Of a DNA stretch of 64,000 nucleotides, positions 42,989-50,996 are shown one piece after another. The notes under the pieces were generated by a model. It searched no databases and was not told the DNA's origin. It saw nothing but the letters and a program-made list of their open reading frames with translations. Position 1 is the first letter of the stretch. Each line of letters begins with the position of its first letter. The stretch spans positions 248,001 through 312,000 of the forward strand of contig JACKMT010000002.1 in NCBI GenBank assembly GCA_024235255.1, read 5' to 3'. This stretch comes from Chromatiaceae bacterium. Its GTDB lineage: Bacteria > Pseudomonadota > Gammaproteobacteria > Chromatiales > Chromatiaceae. The position numbers were made by a program, and so were the translations under genes.

Positions 42989-43349
42989 ACCCCAGCCTCT
43001 CTTCAACAACCGCTGCAAGACCGTCGATTTCTGCCAGCGGCAGCCCGGTTAACCAGGTCAAACCGACGGACTGAAGCAGGTTCCGCGTTCAGCATTTCAA
43101 TTATACGCCTCAGCTGCCCCTATTGATCCGATAACAGGCGCTGGCATTGCTTCCTGAACCAGCTCCAGTCTGTGTTCAGTCAGGTAGCACAACCTTCACG
43201 GAAGATGGAGATTAAAGGCAACTGTCTGTTTTAATGGCCAATCTTGGCTAATGCAAAGCAATGATGAAGAAAACTGAAACACAACTGATCAGTTTAGACC
43301 GATAATTGGAATATTTCTTTCCACATCGACCCGGCCGATCTGCTCCGAT
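42989..43349. other. Intergenic region between nicO-type gene and hypA
   Basis: A 361-bp gap inside the hydrogenase locus. It holds a minus-strand TATAAT at 43100-43105, a perfect 12-bp palindrome AACTGATCAGTT (43283-43294), and arms AAACTGA/TCAGTTT (43271-43277 and 43289-43295) that could form a weak terminator after the permease gene. I found no sigma-54 GG-N10-GC match here. The gap probably separates two transcription units. Confidence 0.5.
43100..43105 (-). promoter_or_regulatory. Putative sigma-70 -10 box for the hyp/hup regulatory operon
   Basis: Minus-strand TATAAT in the context GGCGTATAAT, 112 nt upstream of hypA. The -35 candidate (GATCAA at 17 bp) is poor. If used, it would express the sensor and maturation genes independently of the sigma-54 promoter of the structural genes. 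Confidence 0.35.
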
Positions 43350-44063
43350 TCATGCGATCAAAGCAGTGTGGCTCTGAATGATTGTCATTACACCCAGCCC
43401 GATGGTGGCCGACCCGACAATCAATTGAAATCCGGTGTAGAGCCAGGTGAGCCGGCTTTCCAAACGGCGCAAAGGCAGCGCGATTATCATCGAGATAAGC
43501 GCCATTCCGACTATCGATCCCAGGCCGAACAGCAGCATGTAAGCCACGCCCGCCAGAGGCGAAGCAACGGTCTGCAGCGTCAGTACCGTCAGCGCTGCCG
43601 AACCTGCCATGCCGTGCATCAAACCTACCAGTAATGCCCGCACCGGAAACCTGCTGGTATGCTGATGATTGTGTCTCGAATCCCCGTGCCGGCGGACGGA
43701 TTCACCGCTGTGGGAGTGGGCATGGAAGTGTCTGAGCCGCTGATTATGACTATGGCTGTGGAAGTGGATCTTCTGCACGATCAGACGCCGCAAAACATCC
43801 GCACCAAGCAGCACCAGCATGATCCCGACTGCGCCTTCCAGACCGGCCGCCAACTGCTGCGGTACCGCAGATCCCAGTAGCATCACGGTCGTACCGATCA
43901 GCAGCAAAGCCAGGGTGTGCCCCACGCCCCAGACCGCGCCGCGCCGGATAGCTGAACCGAGCGACTGCTCGCTGGCATTCAACGACGCCAGGGCCGCCAG
44001 ATGATCCGCTTCCAGCGCATGCCGCATGCCAATCAGCAGCCCCATCAGCAACAGACCTGTCAC
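43350..44063 (-). CDS. NicO/UreH-type nickel permease
   Basis: A 237-residue inner-membrane protein with about six helices. The metal-transport signature RHALEADHLAAL lies in the first helix, and a second conserved His is in GLMHGMAGSAALTVLTL. A His-rich cytoplasmic loop (HFHSHSHNQRLRHFHAHSH region, about residues 95-135) fits nickel binding. It is the last gene of the structural operon, 48 bp after hybE, so its job is most likely nickel uptake for hydrogenase. The start is a GTG at 44063. NicO members also carry cobalt, so specificity is inferred from context. Confidence 0.88.
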   Translation of the reverse strand: MTGLLLMGLLIGMRHALEADHLAALASLNASEQSLGSAIRRGAVWGVGHTLALLLIGTTVMLLGSAVPQQLAAGLEGAVGIMLVLLGADVLRRLIVQKIHFHSHSHNQRLRHFHAHSHSGESVRRHGDSRHNHQHTSRFPVRALLVGLMHGMAGSAALTVLTLQTVASPLAGVAYMLLFGLGSIVGMALISMIIALPLRRLESRLTWLYTGFQLIVGSATIGLGVMTIIQSHTALIA

Positions 44064-44111
44064 TTGCGGGCGCCCTCATGATGCAGGCAGCGATCAGGGC
44101 AGGTTCTCTCG

Positions 44112-44735
44112 TTATATTTTCTCAACGCTAGGCCCGTCTTGGATAAATGTGCCGTGCAATAGATCGCGGCGGGATAACTTTGTGCGCGCCTCAGACGCGC
44201 CAGCTGTTACCGGCCGACCCGTATGCTCCGGCTGCAGCGGTTCAACGGTGGCAAATTCGCCAAGGTCCGGCGTCTCCTCACCGCGCAAAATCCGGCCGAG
44301 CAGCTCCTCGTCATGCGGATCCAGGTCGGGGCGCTCGACCTCTGTCATGAGCAGCTGCATAAAACTCTCCGCCGCCGCAAGCGCGTGCTCCTGAGACTGA
44401 AATTCATGCATCGGTGAGTGCAGCGAATGGGATTGATAATAACCGATGCCGTCCACCTGGTTCACCATGCACTTATAACTGTTTGAAGGAAATCTGCGCT
44501 GCTGCTTGCTGCCCAGCTTCAATCCGCTCCAATCTTCGTCCGCACCGGGAAATATCATCAGATTCATCAGCCAAGGCGTAATCAGTACGCCGATACACCG
44601 CCCCCGGTAAACCTGAAAACCCAACGTTTGCACCTTGAGTCTGTCATTCAGGATCGGCATACCCGCCATCTGTTCAGTGTGAATCCGGGTGAATACCTGT
44701 TCGACCGCCGCGGCCATCTGTTCCGGCTGATGCAT
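44112..44735 (-). CDS. hybE: Hydrogenase assembly chaperone HybE/HupJ family
   Basis: A 207-residue protein. The first 145 residues form a HybE domain, with LGFQVYRGRCIGVLITPWLMNLMIFPG and FPSNSYKCMVNQVDGIGYYQSHSLHSPMHEF, close to the family consensus. E. coli HybE delays Tat export of hydrogenase-2 until the small subunit is matured, by binding the twin-arginine precursor. The last 60 residues (from about 148) are extra, hydrophilic and not part of the usual domain. Placement next to the hyd-2-type genes supports the role. The gene lies 6 bp after the HypC-like gene. Confidence 0.88.
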   Translation of the reverse strand: MHQPEQMAAAVEQVFTRIHTEQMAGMPILNDRLKVQTLGFQVYRGRCIGVLITPWLMNLMIFPGADEDWSGLKLGSKQQRRFPSNSYKCMVNQVDGIGYYQSHSLHSPMHEFQSQEHALAAAESFMQLLMTEVERPDLDPHDEELLGRILRGEETPDLGEFATVEPLQPEHTGRPVTAGASEARTKLSRRDLLHGTFIQDGPSVEKI

Positions 44736-44741
44736 AAGCCT

Positions 44742-45038
44742 CTACACTCCAGCAGCAGGCGGCGCACTCGCCGCACCGATATCGGGGAAGTAGCGCTCCA
44801 CATCCATTTCGGTCTCACCGCGCATGATCGCGGCAACACCGTCCAGCGCCCGGTTGATGGTTGCCGCATCCTGCTCGCTGATCACCTCCCGCGCGGAACC
44901 GAGAAAAGTGAGCAGCCAGGTGCCTTCCGGCTGCTGCCCGATCAACATCATATTGACCCGCTCGGAGCCGTTTCGACCCCGGCACAAGGCGCTAAACTCG
45001 CCGCTCTCTATGATTTGTACCGGTGTACCTATGCACAT
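44742..45038 (-). CDS. hupF: HypC/HupF/HybG-family hydrogenase chaperone
   Basis: A 98-residue second HypC-like chaperone, starting MCIGTPVQIIESGEF with Cys2. It differs from HypC in its longer middle (MMLIGQQPEGTWLLTFLGSAREVI) and C-terminal tail, which is the HupF pattern. It probably escorts the precursor of the structural large subunit encoded two genes upstream. The start at 45038 overlaps the hybD stop by 10 bp through the sequence ATGTGCATAG, the same overlap design as hypB/hypC (ATGTGCCTAG). Confidence 0.92.
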   Translation of the reverse strand: MCIGTPVQIIESGEFSALCRGRNGSERVNMMLIGQQPEGTWLLTFLGSAREVISEQDAATINRALDGVAAIMRGETEMDVERYFPDIGAASAPPAAGV

Positions 45039-45589
45039 CGCGCAGACAGCTCCCGCTCGGCCTCTCTTCTCCAACTTCCGGTTCGGACGCTGTCGCGCTG
45101 CTGCAACTGGATGCCCAATCCGGCCAGTTCCGCCACCAGCAGTTCCACCATGCGGTCGAGCCCGGCGCTCGATTCCGGGGTGAGTCCGAGCCGATTTTCC
45201 AGTGAGTAAGGCACCATGCCGATGATAGCAATCTGCTTTGGCAACTCACCCTTGAGCGTCAACAGCGCCAGCAGATCGGACAACCCCAGTTGATGGTTGG
45301 AGAGCTTAGTTTGAAAAAAAGCGGGAATCGCGTCATTGACAATACGCACCACGGTGCCGGGCGGGTCCCCGGTATTGACCGCGTCGGCAACGATAAGCCG
45401 GTCGCAACCGCGTATCGGTTCGAACAACTCCATACCTGTGGTGCCGCCATCGATAACCGTCACTCCTTTGGGTGTGATGTAGCGGCACTCCAACTCCTCG
45501 ACCGCGCGCACACCGACACCCTCATCCTGCATCAACACGTTGCCCATACCGATCACCAATACATTCTCACTCTTATCCGTGCAGCTCAT
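45029..45589 (-). CDS. hybD: Hydrogenase maturation endopeptidase HybD/HupD
   Basis: A 186-residue nickel-dependent protease that removes the C-terminal peptide of the structural large subunit once nickel is inserted. The motifs are VLVIGMGNVLMQDEGVGVRAVEEL (metal ligand Glu), VIDGGTTGMEL and LIVADAVNTG (Asp ligand), with HQLGLSDLLALL supplying the His. The start at 45589 (MSCTDKSENV) is preferred over the frame's first codon at 45643, as it sits just before the core and has a GAGG site. It lies 66 bp after the large-subunit gene, its substrate. Confidence 0.95.
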   Translation of the reverse strand: MSCTDKSENVLVIGMGNVLMQDEGVGVRAVEELECRYITPKGVTVIDGGTTGMELFEPIRGCDRLIVADAVNTGDPPGTVVRIVNDAIPAFFQTKLSNHQLGLSDLLALLTLKGELPKQIAIIGMVPYSLENRLGLTPESSAGLDRMVELLVAELAGLGIQLQQRDSVRTGSWRREAERELSARCA

Positions 45590-45655
45590 TTGGCAAATCC
45601 TCTGCTTCTCACTTTCAAGCAAAACATGACGGGGGCGCACCACTAATGCAATCCA

Positions 45656-47359
45656 CTAAAGCGCTTTCACCTTGACGATCTCACGCCGTTCGGTATCGAC
45701 CATGTGGATGGCGCAAGCGATGCAGGGATCGAACGAGTGCACCGTGCGCAGCACCTCCAGCGGCCGCTCGGGATCCGCCACCGGATTGTCGAGCAGCGAA
45801 GATTCATAAGGCCCGATGACACCGTTGGCATCGCGCGGACCGGCATTCCAGGTGCTCGGCACCACCGCCTGATAATTTTTGATCTTGCCATTCTCGATGA
45901 CCACCCAGTGCGAGAGCGTGCCGCGCGGCGCGGCGTGAAAACCGACTCCTTTGATCTCGCCCTGCGGAAACTCCGGCGCGTTGAAAGTGTCCGTATCACC
46001 GCTGCCGATATTCTCCACCAGCCGCTGCCACTGATCTTTCAGCGTGTCGATCATCACCGCACAGCGGACCGCCCGCGCGGCGTGCCGACCGATGGTGGAG
46101 TGCACCGCCGCGAGCGGAATATCGGGATTCTGCGAGACCGCTTTGAGCGTCTCCATCGCCTGGCCCAGGTACTTCTTGTAGCGCTCGTTGCCGCTCACCA
46201 CGCCGACCAGCACGTCGGCCAGCGGGCCCACCTCGGCACGCTTACCGTAGAAGGTCGGCGCCTTGACCCAGGAATATTTTCCGTCGTCCTGAAAATCGGT
46301 GTACTGGGGCTCGGTCTCGCCCTCCCAGGGGTGCAGCGCCTTGTCGCCTTGATACCAGGAGTGGCGCGAACTCTCCGCCACACCGTCGCGGAAATAAGCG
46401 TCGTCGAAGCTGGTAATCGGTTTCATCGATTCCAGATCGCCGTTTTCAATGAACCCGCCGGGCAGATCGAACACCGTACCCTTGCTGTCCTGCGGACAAT
46501 CCGGCACCGTGAGGTAGTTCATCACACCGCCGCCGATACCGGCCCAATCCAGATAGAAGGCGCCCACCGCCGGCACATCGGTCAGGTAGGTCGATTTGAC
46601 GAAATGCTCCAGCTTGTCGATAAAGTTCTTGATCAGCATCAGCCGTTCGATATTCAACACCGAGGGCGCATCGTGGCTGATCGAGTTGCTGACACCGCCG
46701 ACCGCGACGTTCTGAATATGAGGGGTTTTGCCGCCGAGAATGGCAACGATCTTGTTGGCATGATTCTGCACATCCAATGCCTGCAGATAGTGCGCCACCG
46801 CCAGCAGATTGACCTCCGGCGGCAGCTTCATCGCCGGATGGCCCCAGTAGCCGCTGGCGAAAGGACCGAGTTGACCACTGCCGACGAAAGTCTTGAGCCG
46901 TTCCTGCACCGCTTTCATCTCATGCGGGCCGTTCAGCGGCCAGTCGGAGAGACTCTCCGCCAGTTTTGCCGCAGCGACCGGATCGGCGTCCAGCGCTGAG
47001 ACCACATCGACCCAGTCCACCGCTGAGAGGTGGTAGAAGTGAACGATGTGATCCTGTATCGCATGCGCAGTCTGGATGATGTTGCGGATCAGCTGCGCAT
47101 TGACCGGCACCTCCAGCTGCAGCGCATTCTCCACTGCCCTGACCGAAGTGATCGCATGCACGGTGGTGCAGACACCGCAGAAACGTTGCGTGTACATCCA
47201 GGCTTCGCGTGGATCGCGGCCGACCAGAATTTTCTCGATACCGCGCCACATCTGCCCCGACGACCAGGCTTTCGACACCTTGCCCTCGTCAACTTCGACG
47301 TCGATCCTGAGGTGGCCTTCGATGCGGGTAATCGGATCAACAGTAATACGGGTAGTCAC
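45656..47359 (-). CDS. hybC: Uptake [NiFe]-hydrogenase large subunit (group 1, Hyb-like)
   Basis: A 567-residue catalytic subunit. The NiFe ligands are RFCGVCTTVH (about residue 62) and DPCIACAIH near the C-terminus. After the last His a 15-residue peptide (MVDTERREIVKVKAL) remains for removal by HybD. It begins ITVDPITRIEGHLRIDVEVDEG, the usual opening. It has no signal peptide and would be carried across the membrane with the Tat-targeted small subunit. The order small-HybA-HybB-large is that of E. coli hydrogenase-2. Its likely role is to oxidise H2 in the periplasm and pass electrons through HybA and HybB to quinone. Confidence 0.96.
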   Translation of the reverse strand: MTTRITVDPITRIEGHLRIDVEVDEGKVSKAWSSGQMWRGIEKILVGRDPREAWMYTQRFCGVCTTVHAITSVRAVENALQLEVPVNAQLIRNIIQTAHAIQDHIVHFYHLSAVDWVDVVSALDADPVAAAKLAESLSDWPLNGPHEMKAVQERLKTFVGSGQLGPFASGYWGHPAMKLPPEVNLLAVAHYLQALDVQNHANKIVAILGGKTPHIQNVAVGGVSNSISHDAPSVLNIERLMLIKNFIDKLEHFVKSTYLTDVPAVGAFYLDWAGIGGGVMNYLTVPDCPQDSKGTVFDLPGGFIENGDLESMKPITSFDDAYFRDGVAESSRHSWYQGDKALHPWEGETEPQYTDFQDDGKYSWVKAPTFYGKRAEVGPLADVLVGVVSGNERYKKYLGQAMETLKAVSQNPDIPLAAVHSTIGRHAARAVRCAVMIDTLKDQWQRLVENIGSGDTDTFNAPEFPQGEIKGVGFHAAPRGTLSHWVVIENGKIKNYQAVVPSTWNAGPRDANGVIGPYESSLLDNPVADPERPLEVLRTVHSFDPCIACAIHMVDTERREIVKVKAL

Positions 47360-47388
47360 AATAATATCTCCTCAAATCGGTTGTTCGA

Positions 47389-48528
47389 TTACCTACGCTC
47401 TTCGCGGTGCAGCACCGGGAATCGCTTGACCACATACAGAAAGACCATTACCTCGAGCGCCACCAGACCGACGGTGACCATGATCTCAGGCACCGATGGA
47501 AAATAGCTGTAACCGGGGCCCGGATTGTAGGTGATCAAAAAGGCATTGAGCCGGTACAGGGAGCCGGCAAACAACATGGAGACCGCCGACCAGAGCAGCA
47601 GGCGGCTGTTGCACCGGGCCGCCGGCGACAGCAGTACGACCAAGGGGTAGATGAACAATGCAGTCTCAAGCAGAAACAGCAGGCTGCCCAGATCGCCCGC
47701 AAACAGCAGCCCCAGCTTCCCCTGTACCACCACCTCTCCAAGGCGGAATACCAGATAGACCGCAATCAAGCCGACGATGGCCTTGCCGAGTCCGCTCAAC
47801 AGCGGCGTCTCAGCAGGTCTGCCAAATCCGACGCTGGAGAGGGAGGCTTCGAATACAACAACGGCAAAGCCCATGGTGAATGCTGTCAGCACCGCCAGCA
47901 GCGGCTGCAGATAGAGTGTCTGCCATAAGGGATGCACTTTGTGACCCATGGCGATCAGCATCGAGCCCAGCGACGACTGGTGCATGGTTGGCAGCAGCAC
48001 ACCGAGCGCAATGAAGAAAAAGAGTACCTTGTTCAGTTTCTGCCGAAGATTCCGGGCACCGAACCGCTCCAGCACGACCGGCGAAAATTCGATGAACAGC
48101 ACCAGGATATAGGCTGCCACGCAGAGGCCGACTTCCAGCATGACTGCGTTGAAGTTCATATGCCAGGGCAGCAGAATATTGTAGAACTGCCACCAACGGC
48201 CCATATCGATAAACGCGCCTATACCGCCCAGCGCATAGCCGAGAAGACTCGCCAGCAGTGCAGGGCGCAGCAACGGATGGTACTTGCCCTTGTTGGCCAC
48301 ATAGACAACAACGGCCAACGCATAGCCGCCGCAGGCAAGCGCGGTGCCGATCACGATGTCGTATACTACCCAGAGACCCCAGGCATAGCCGCCGTTCAGG
48401 TTGGTGACAAAGCCCATCCCGTTGACAAAGCGTACACCCAGGTAGTAGACGGCGATCAGAAACAGCACGCCGAGCACCAGGAACGGGGGGGTGATCACAC
48501 GGCGGTTCAATGGCTGATGCTGGCTCAT
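47389..48528 (-). CDS. hybB: Hydrogenase membrane subunit HybB (NrfD/PsrC-like)
   Basis: A 379-residue integral membrane protein with about ten transmembrane helices, from FLVLGVLFLIAVYYLGVRF near the N-terminus to VPEIMVTVGLVALEVMVFLYVV at the end. HybB has no haem; it forms the quinone-reactive subunit of hydrogenase-2 type complexes and is related to NrfD/PsrC. It overlaps hybA by 4 bp (ATGA). Conserved-looking regions include NGMGFVTNLNGGYAWGLWVVYDIVIGTALACGGYA when read in pieces, and MHQSSLGSML. It links periplasmic H2 oxidation to the quinone pool. Confidence 0.94.
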   Translation of the reverse strand: MSQHQPLNRRVITPPFLVLGVLFLIAVYYLGVRFVNGMGFVTNLNGGYAWGLWVVYDIVIGTALACGGYALAVVVYVANKGKYHPLLRPALLASLLGYALGGIGAFIDMGRWWQFYNILLPWHMNFNAVMLEVGLCVAAYILVLFIEFSPVVLERFGARNLRQKLNKVLFFFIALGVLLPTMHQSSLGSMLIAMGHKVHPLWQTLYLQPLLAVLTAFTMGFAVVVFEASLSSVGFGRPAETPLLSGLGKAIVGLIAVYLVFRLGEVVVQGKLGLLFAGDLGSLLFLLETALFIYPLVVLLSPAARCNSRLLLWSAVSMLFAGSLYRLNAFLITYNPGPGYSYFPSVPEIMVTVGLVALEVMVFLYVVKRFPVLHREERR

Positions 48529-49496
48529 GACTCGTCTCCTTCATCGTCATTCATATTGCGCCGCACCACATAGGTGAGGCCGCCCAGCACCACCGCCGGG
48601 AGTGCCATATAACTGTAGATAGTGTGCTGCACTGTCTCGGAGATGGAAGCGTGTGAACGTTCCCCCAGCGGCGGCATACCGAGTTTGTCGAACGGGATGG
48701 CGGAGATATGCAGCACGTTGGTTCCCCCGGCCTCCTTCTCACCCCAGATATGCTGCTGATATGCTGGCGCCTCCCTTGCGTAGCGACTGTCCGGATGACG
48801 CACATCGCCGCGGGGATAACTGTAGCTCTCCCCGGGTTTCAGGCTCATGCGCCGTCTTGCCTCCTCAAGCAGCGCCGTGCGCGTGCCAAACAGTGTGGCG
48901 CCGGTGGGGCAGGCTTCCGCACAACCGGTGATCTGACCTTTGTCGATGCGCTCCACGCCGGGTTGATTGCACATCTGGCACTTATGAATCTCGCCAAAGG
49001 GGTTGTTGTAGTCGAACTGCGGTACGTTGTACGGACAGCCGGTCATGCAGGTCCGGCAGCCGATACAGGCATCCGCGTGGTAGCTCACGATGCCGGTCTG
49101 CGGGTCTTTACGCAGAGCGGTCACCGGACAGACAGAGATGCAGCCCGGATCGACGCAGTGCATGCAGCTGCGCTTCTCAAAGGCGAAACCGTTTACAACC
49201 CGGTCTTTTACCTGCGCTTCGCCGTCTCGGTACACCTTGATCACATTCAACGTATCCTTCGAGAGGTCGCGCGCGGAGTCCCAGGAGTACCAGTCGCCCT
49301 CAATAACCGGTGCCATTCCATTCACCGCCTTGCACTTGGATACACAGGCTTTACAACCCACACAGAGGGCTGCGTCGTACAACATGCCGACCGCATTCGG
49401 CGCCGGTTCAAGATTTGGTCGCGCCTCAACCCTTCCGCCAGTCAGGACTGCGGCTGCCCCGCCGACAGACGCTTTTAGAAAATCTCTTCTTTTCAT
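48525..49496 (-). CDS. hybA: Hydrogenase electron-transfer ferredoxin subunit HybA
   Basis: A 323-residue periplasmic protein with a twin-arginine-type N-terminus (MKRRDFLKASVGGAAAVLTGG). It has four [4Fe-4S] cysteine clusters: CVGCKACVSKC, CMHCVDPGCISVCP, CIGCRTCMTGCP with CQMC, and the final CAEACPTG. A C-terminal transmembrane helix (YMALPAVVLGGLTYVVRR) anchors it. It is the electron wire between the hydrogenase small subunit and HybB. The gene starts 9 bp after the small-subunit stop. The length and order match the hydrogenase-2 family. Confidence 0.95.
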   Translation of the reverse strand: MKRRDFLKASVGGAAAVLTGGRVEARPNLEPAPNAVGMLYDAALCVGCKACVSKCKAVNGMAPVIEGDWYSWDSARDLSKDTLNVIKVYRDGEAQVKDRVVNGFAFEKRSCMHCVDPGCISVCPVTALRKDPQTGIVSYHADACIGCRTCMTGCPYNVPQFDYNNPFGEIHKCQMCNQPGVERIDKGQITGCAEACPTGATLFGTRTALLEEARRRMSLKPGESYSYPRGDVRHPDSRYAREAPAYQQHIWGEKEAGGTNVLHISAIPFDKLGMPPLGERSHASISETVQHTIYSYMALPAVVLGGLTYVVRRNMNDDEGDES

Positions 49497-49505
49497 AACG
49501 CCCCC

Positions 49506-50627
49506 TCACTCCTGCTTCTTCTCTTGCTCGCTCAGCTTCTTCGCGGCCATCGTCGAAGCACCGAGCGCAGCGCCGACCGCAACACCGACCAGAGCGGCGG
49601 CAGCCGCGGTTGCGCTGCTGGACTCCTGGCGCTCCTCGATCGCGGGGAACATGTTGGGCGGTGTGTGGGTTTTTACGTCGGCCAGCGCAAACATCGGCTT
49701 ATTGAAGCCGACCCCCCCCTCGGAACAGCCGAAACAGGGGTGGCCGACACCGATGGGCCAGACGCCACCGCCCAGATTGTTGAACTCCAGACTCGGACAG
49801 TTGTTGTAGGTCTCAGGCCCTTTACACCCCATCTTGTAGAGGCACCAGCCCTCGCGGTGCCCCTTGTCGCCGAACTCAGCAGCAAAACGACCCGCGTCGA
49901 AGTGGGGGCGGCGATAGCAGTTCTCATGAATCAACCGGCCATAGGCCCATTTGGGTCGGCCCAATTCGTCGATAGGCGGTAGCTTCCCATAGGTGACAAA
50001 ATAGAGCACGGTGCCGATGAAGTTGGCCGGATTGGGCGGACAACCCGGAATAGTCACCACGGTCTTCCCCTCCAACACCTGGGGCGCTCCTTTCGCACCG
50101 GTCGGATTAGGTGCAGCTGCCTGCACGCCCCCCCAGCTCGCACAGGAGCCGTAGGCGACGATCGCTGCCGCATGCTCCGCCGCTTCATGCGTCAGATCGA
50201 GCATGGTCTCTCCGGCGATTTTGCAGTAGATGCCGTTATCCTTAACCGGGATAGCGCCCTCAATCACCAGCAAGTATTTCCCTCTATTCTGCTGCATTAC
50301 CAGCTTTTTGATCTCTTCAACCTGATGCCCGGCGCCGGTATCCAGTGTCTGATGGTAATCGAGCGAGATAAGATCGAGCAGCAGGTGTTCAAGCGTCGGT
50401 TGTTCGGAACGCAGCAGCGCCTCTGTAGGACCGGTGCACTCCTGACCGTGAAGCCAGATCACAGGGGGGCGCCTCTTCGGATCAGCCACCGCCTGAGCCA
50501 TTGCCATAGCAGCGTTGGTGGAGAGCCCCAGCGAAGCGGCGACGCCGGTACAGAACTTTAAAAAGGTACGACGCGAAACCCCAAGCCTTCGCTCCAGCGC
50601 CGAAAAATCATAGTCATTTTCTGTCAT
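49506..50627 (-). CDS. hybO: Uptake [NiFe]-hydrogenase small subunit with altered proximal-cluster motif
   Basis: A 373-residue Tat-exported iron-sulfur subunit (twin-arginine motif SRRTFLKFC, residues 18-26) with a C-terminal membrane helix (about 339-362). Cluster ligands are Cys162 (GSCASWGG), Cys196 (PGCPPNP), His234/Cys237, Cys262, Cys268, Cys277, Cys298 and Cys301. The usual proximal CxxC reads ECTGP: Cys64 is present but residue 67 is Pro (codon 50427-50429 reads CCT). An additional Cys135 follows NGIY, where oxygen-tolerant enzymes carry an extra proximal Cys. It is the first gene of the structural operon, behind a sigma-54 promoter. The family is certain; the cluster ligation is open. 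Confidence 0.95.
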   Translation of the reverse strand: MTENDYDFSALERRLGVSRRTFLKFCTGVAASLGLSTNAAMAMAQAVADPKRRPPVIWLHGQECTGPTEALLRSEQPTLEHLLLDLISLDYHQTLDTGAGHQVEEIKKLVMQQNRGKYLLVIEGAIPVKDNGIYCKIAGETMLDLTHEAAEHAAAIVAYGSCASWGGVQAAAPNPTGAKGAPQVLEGKTVVTIPGCPPNPANFIGTVLYFVTYGKLPPIDELGRPKWAYGRLIHENCYRRPHFDAGRFAAEFGDKGHREGWCLYKMGCKGPETYNNCPSLEFNNLGGGVWPIGVGHPCFGCSEGGVGFNKPMFALADVKTHTPPNMFPAIEERQESSSATAAAAALVGVAVGAALGASTMAAKKLSEQEKKQE

Positions 50628-50996
50628 CAGGAATTCTCCAACTTGCCAGGTGAAGAGGTGCGTTCCAGCTAGTTATCTATACACCTATTAACTGGCCTAA
50701 TTGCAATACTCGTGCCCATCAAAAATATGCTTTTATTTCATATTGTTATAAGGAATCTATGGCAAAGAGAGCGCTTGATCTGATAACTAACAAGACATCG
50801 CAAGCTTCTTAATGGAAAGTTTGTTTCCACCGGTCAACTGAGTGCAGCCGGCAGATGGGGCGCCAGTTCAAGCTGCAGCGACGCTGCATTCGGCCCAAAC
50901 CTAGCTGTATCGACGACTGATTTGCAGGCAATATCATCCCTCGGTTTCCACGTTACCCTAACTTTGGGCGTAACCGGTTCATTGCGGAAAAATTTC
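50628..50996. other. Regulatory region upstream of the structural hydrogenase operon
   Basis: A 369-bp gap between the divergent small-subunit gene and the EamA permease gene. It contains the sigma-54 promoter at 50701-50717, then an AT-rich stretch (about 50718-50770) where a bending protein such as IHF could bind, although I find no good consensus. No HupR site of the TTG-N5-CAA kind was recognised by eye. The plus-strand permease promoter must lie in the right half. Confidence 0.5.
50701..50717 (-). promoter_or_regulatory. Sigma-54 (-24/-12) promoter of the structural hydrogenase operon
   Basis: On the minus strand it reads GGGCACGAGTATTGCAA. Against the sigma-54 consensus TGGCACG-N4-TTGCA, every position after the first matches, including the invariant GG and GC separated by 10 bp. 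It lies 74-90 bp upstream of the small-subunit ATG, giving a leader of roughly 60 nt. HupR, encoded in the same locus, has the intact GAFTGA loop needed to activate such promoters. Confidence 0.88.

Noticed and set aside
50718..50996. HupR binding site (TTG-N5-CAA) and IHF site upstream of the sigma-54 promoter
   Set aside because: The region is AT-rich and suitable, but no match to either consensus was good enough to call by eye.
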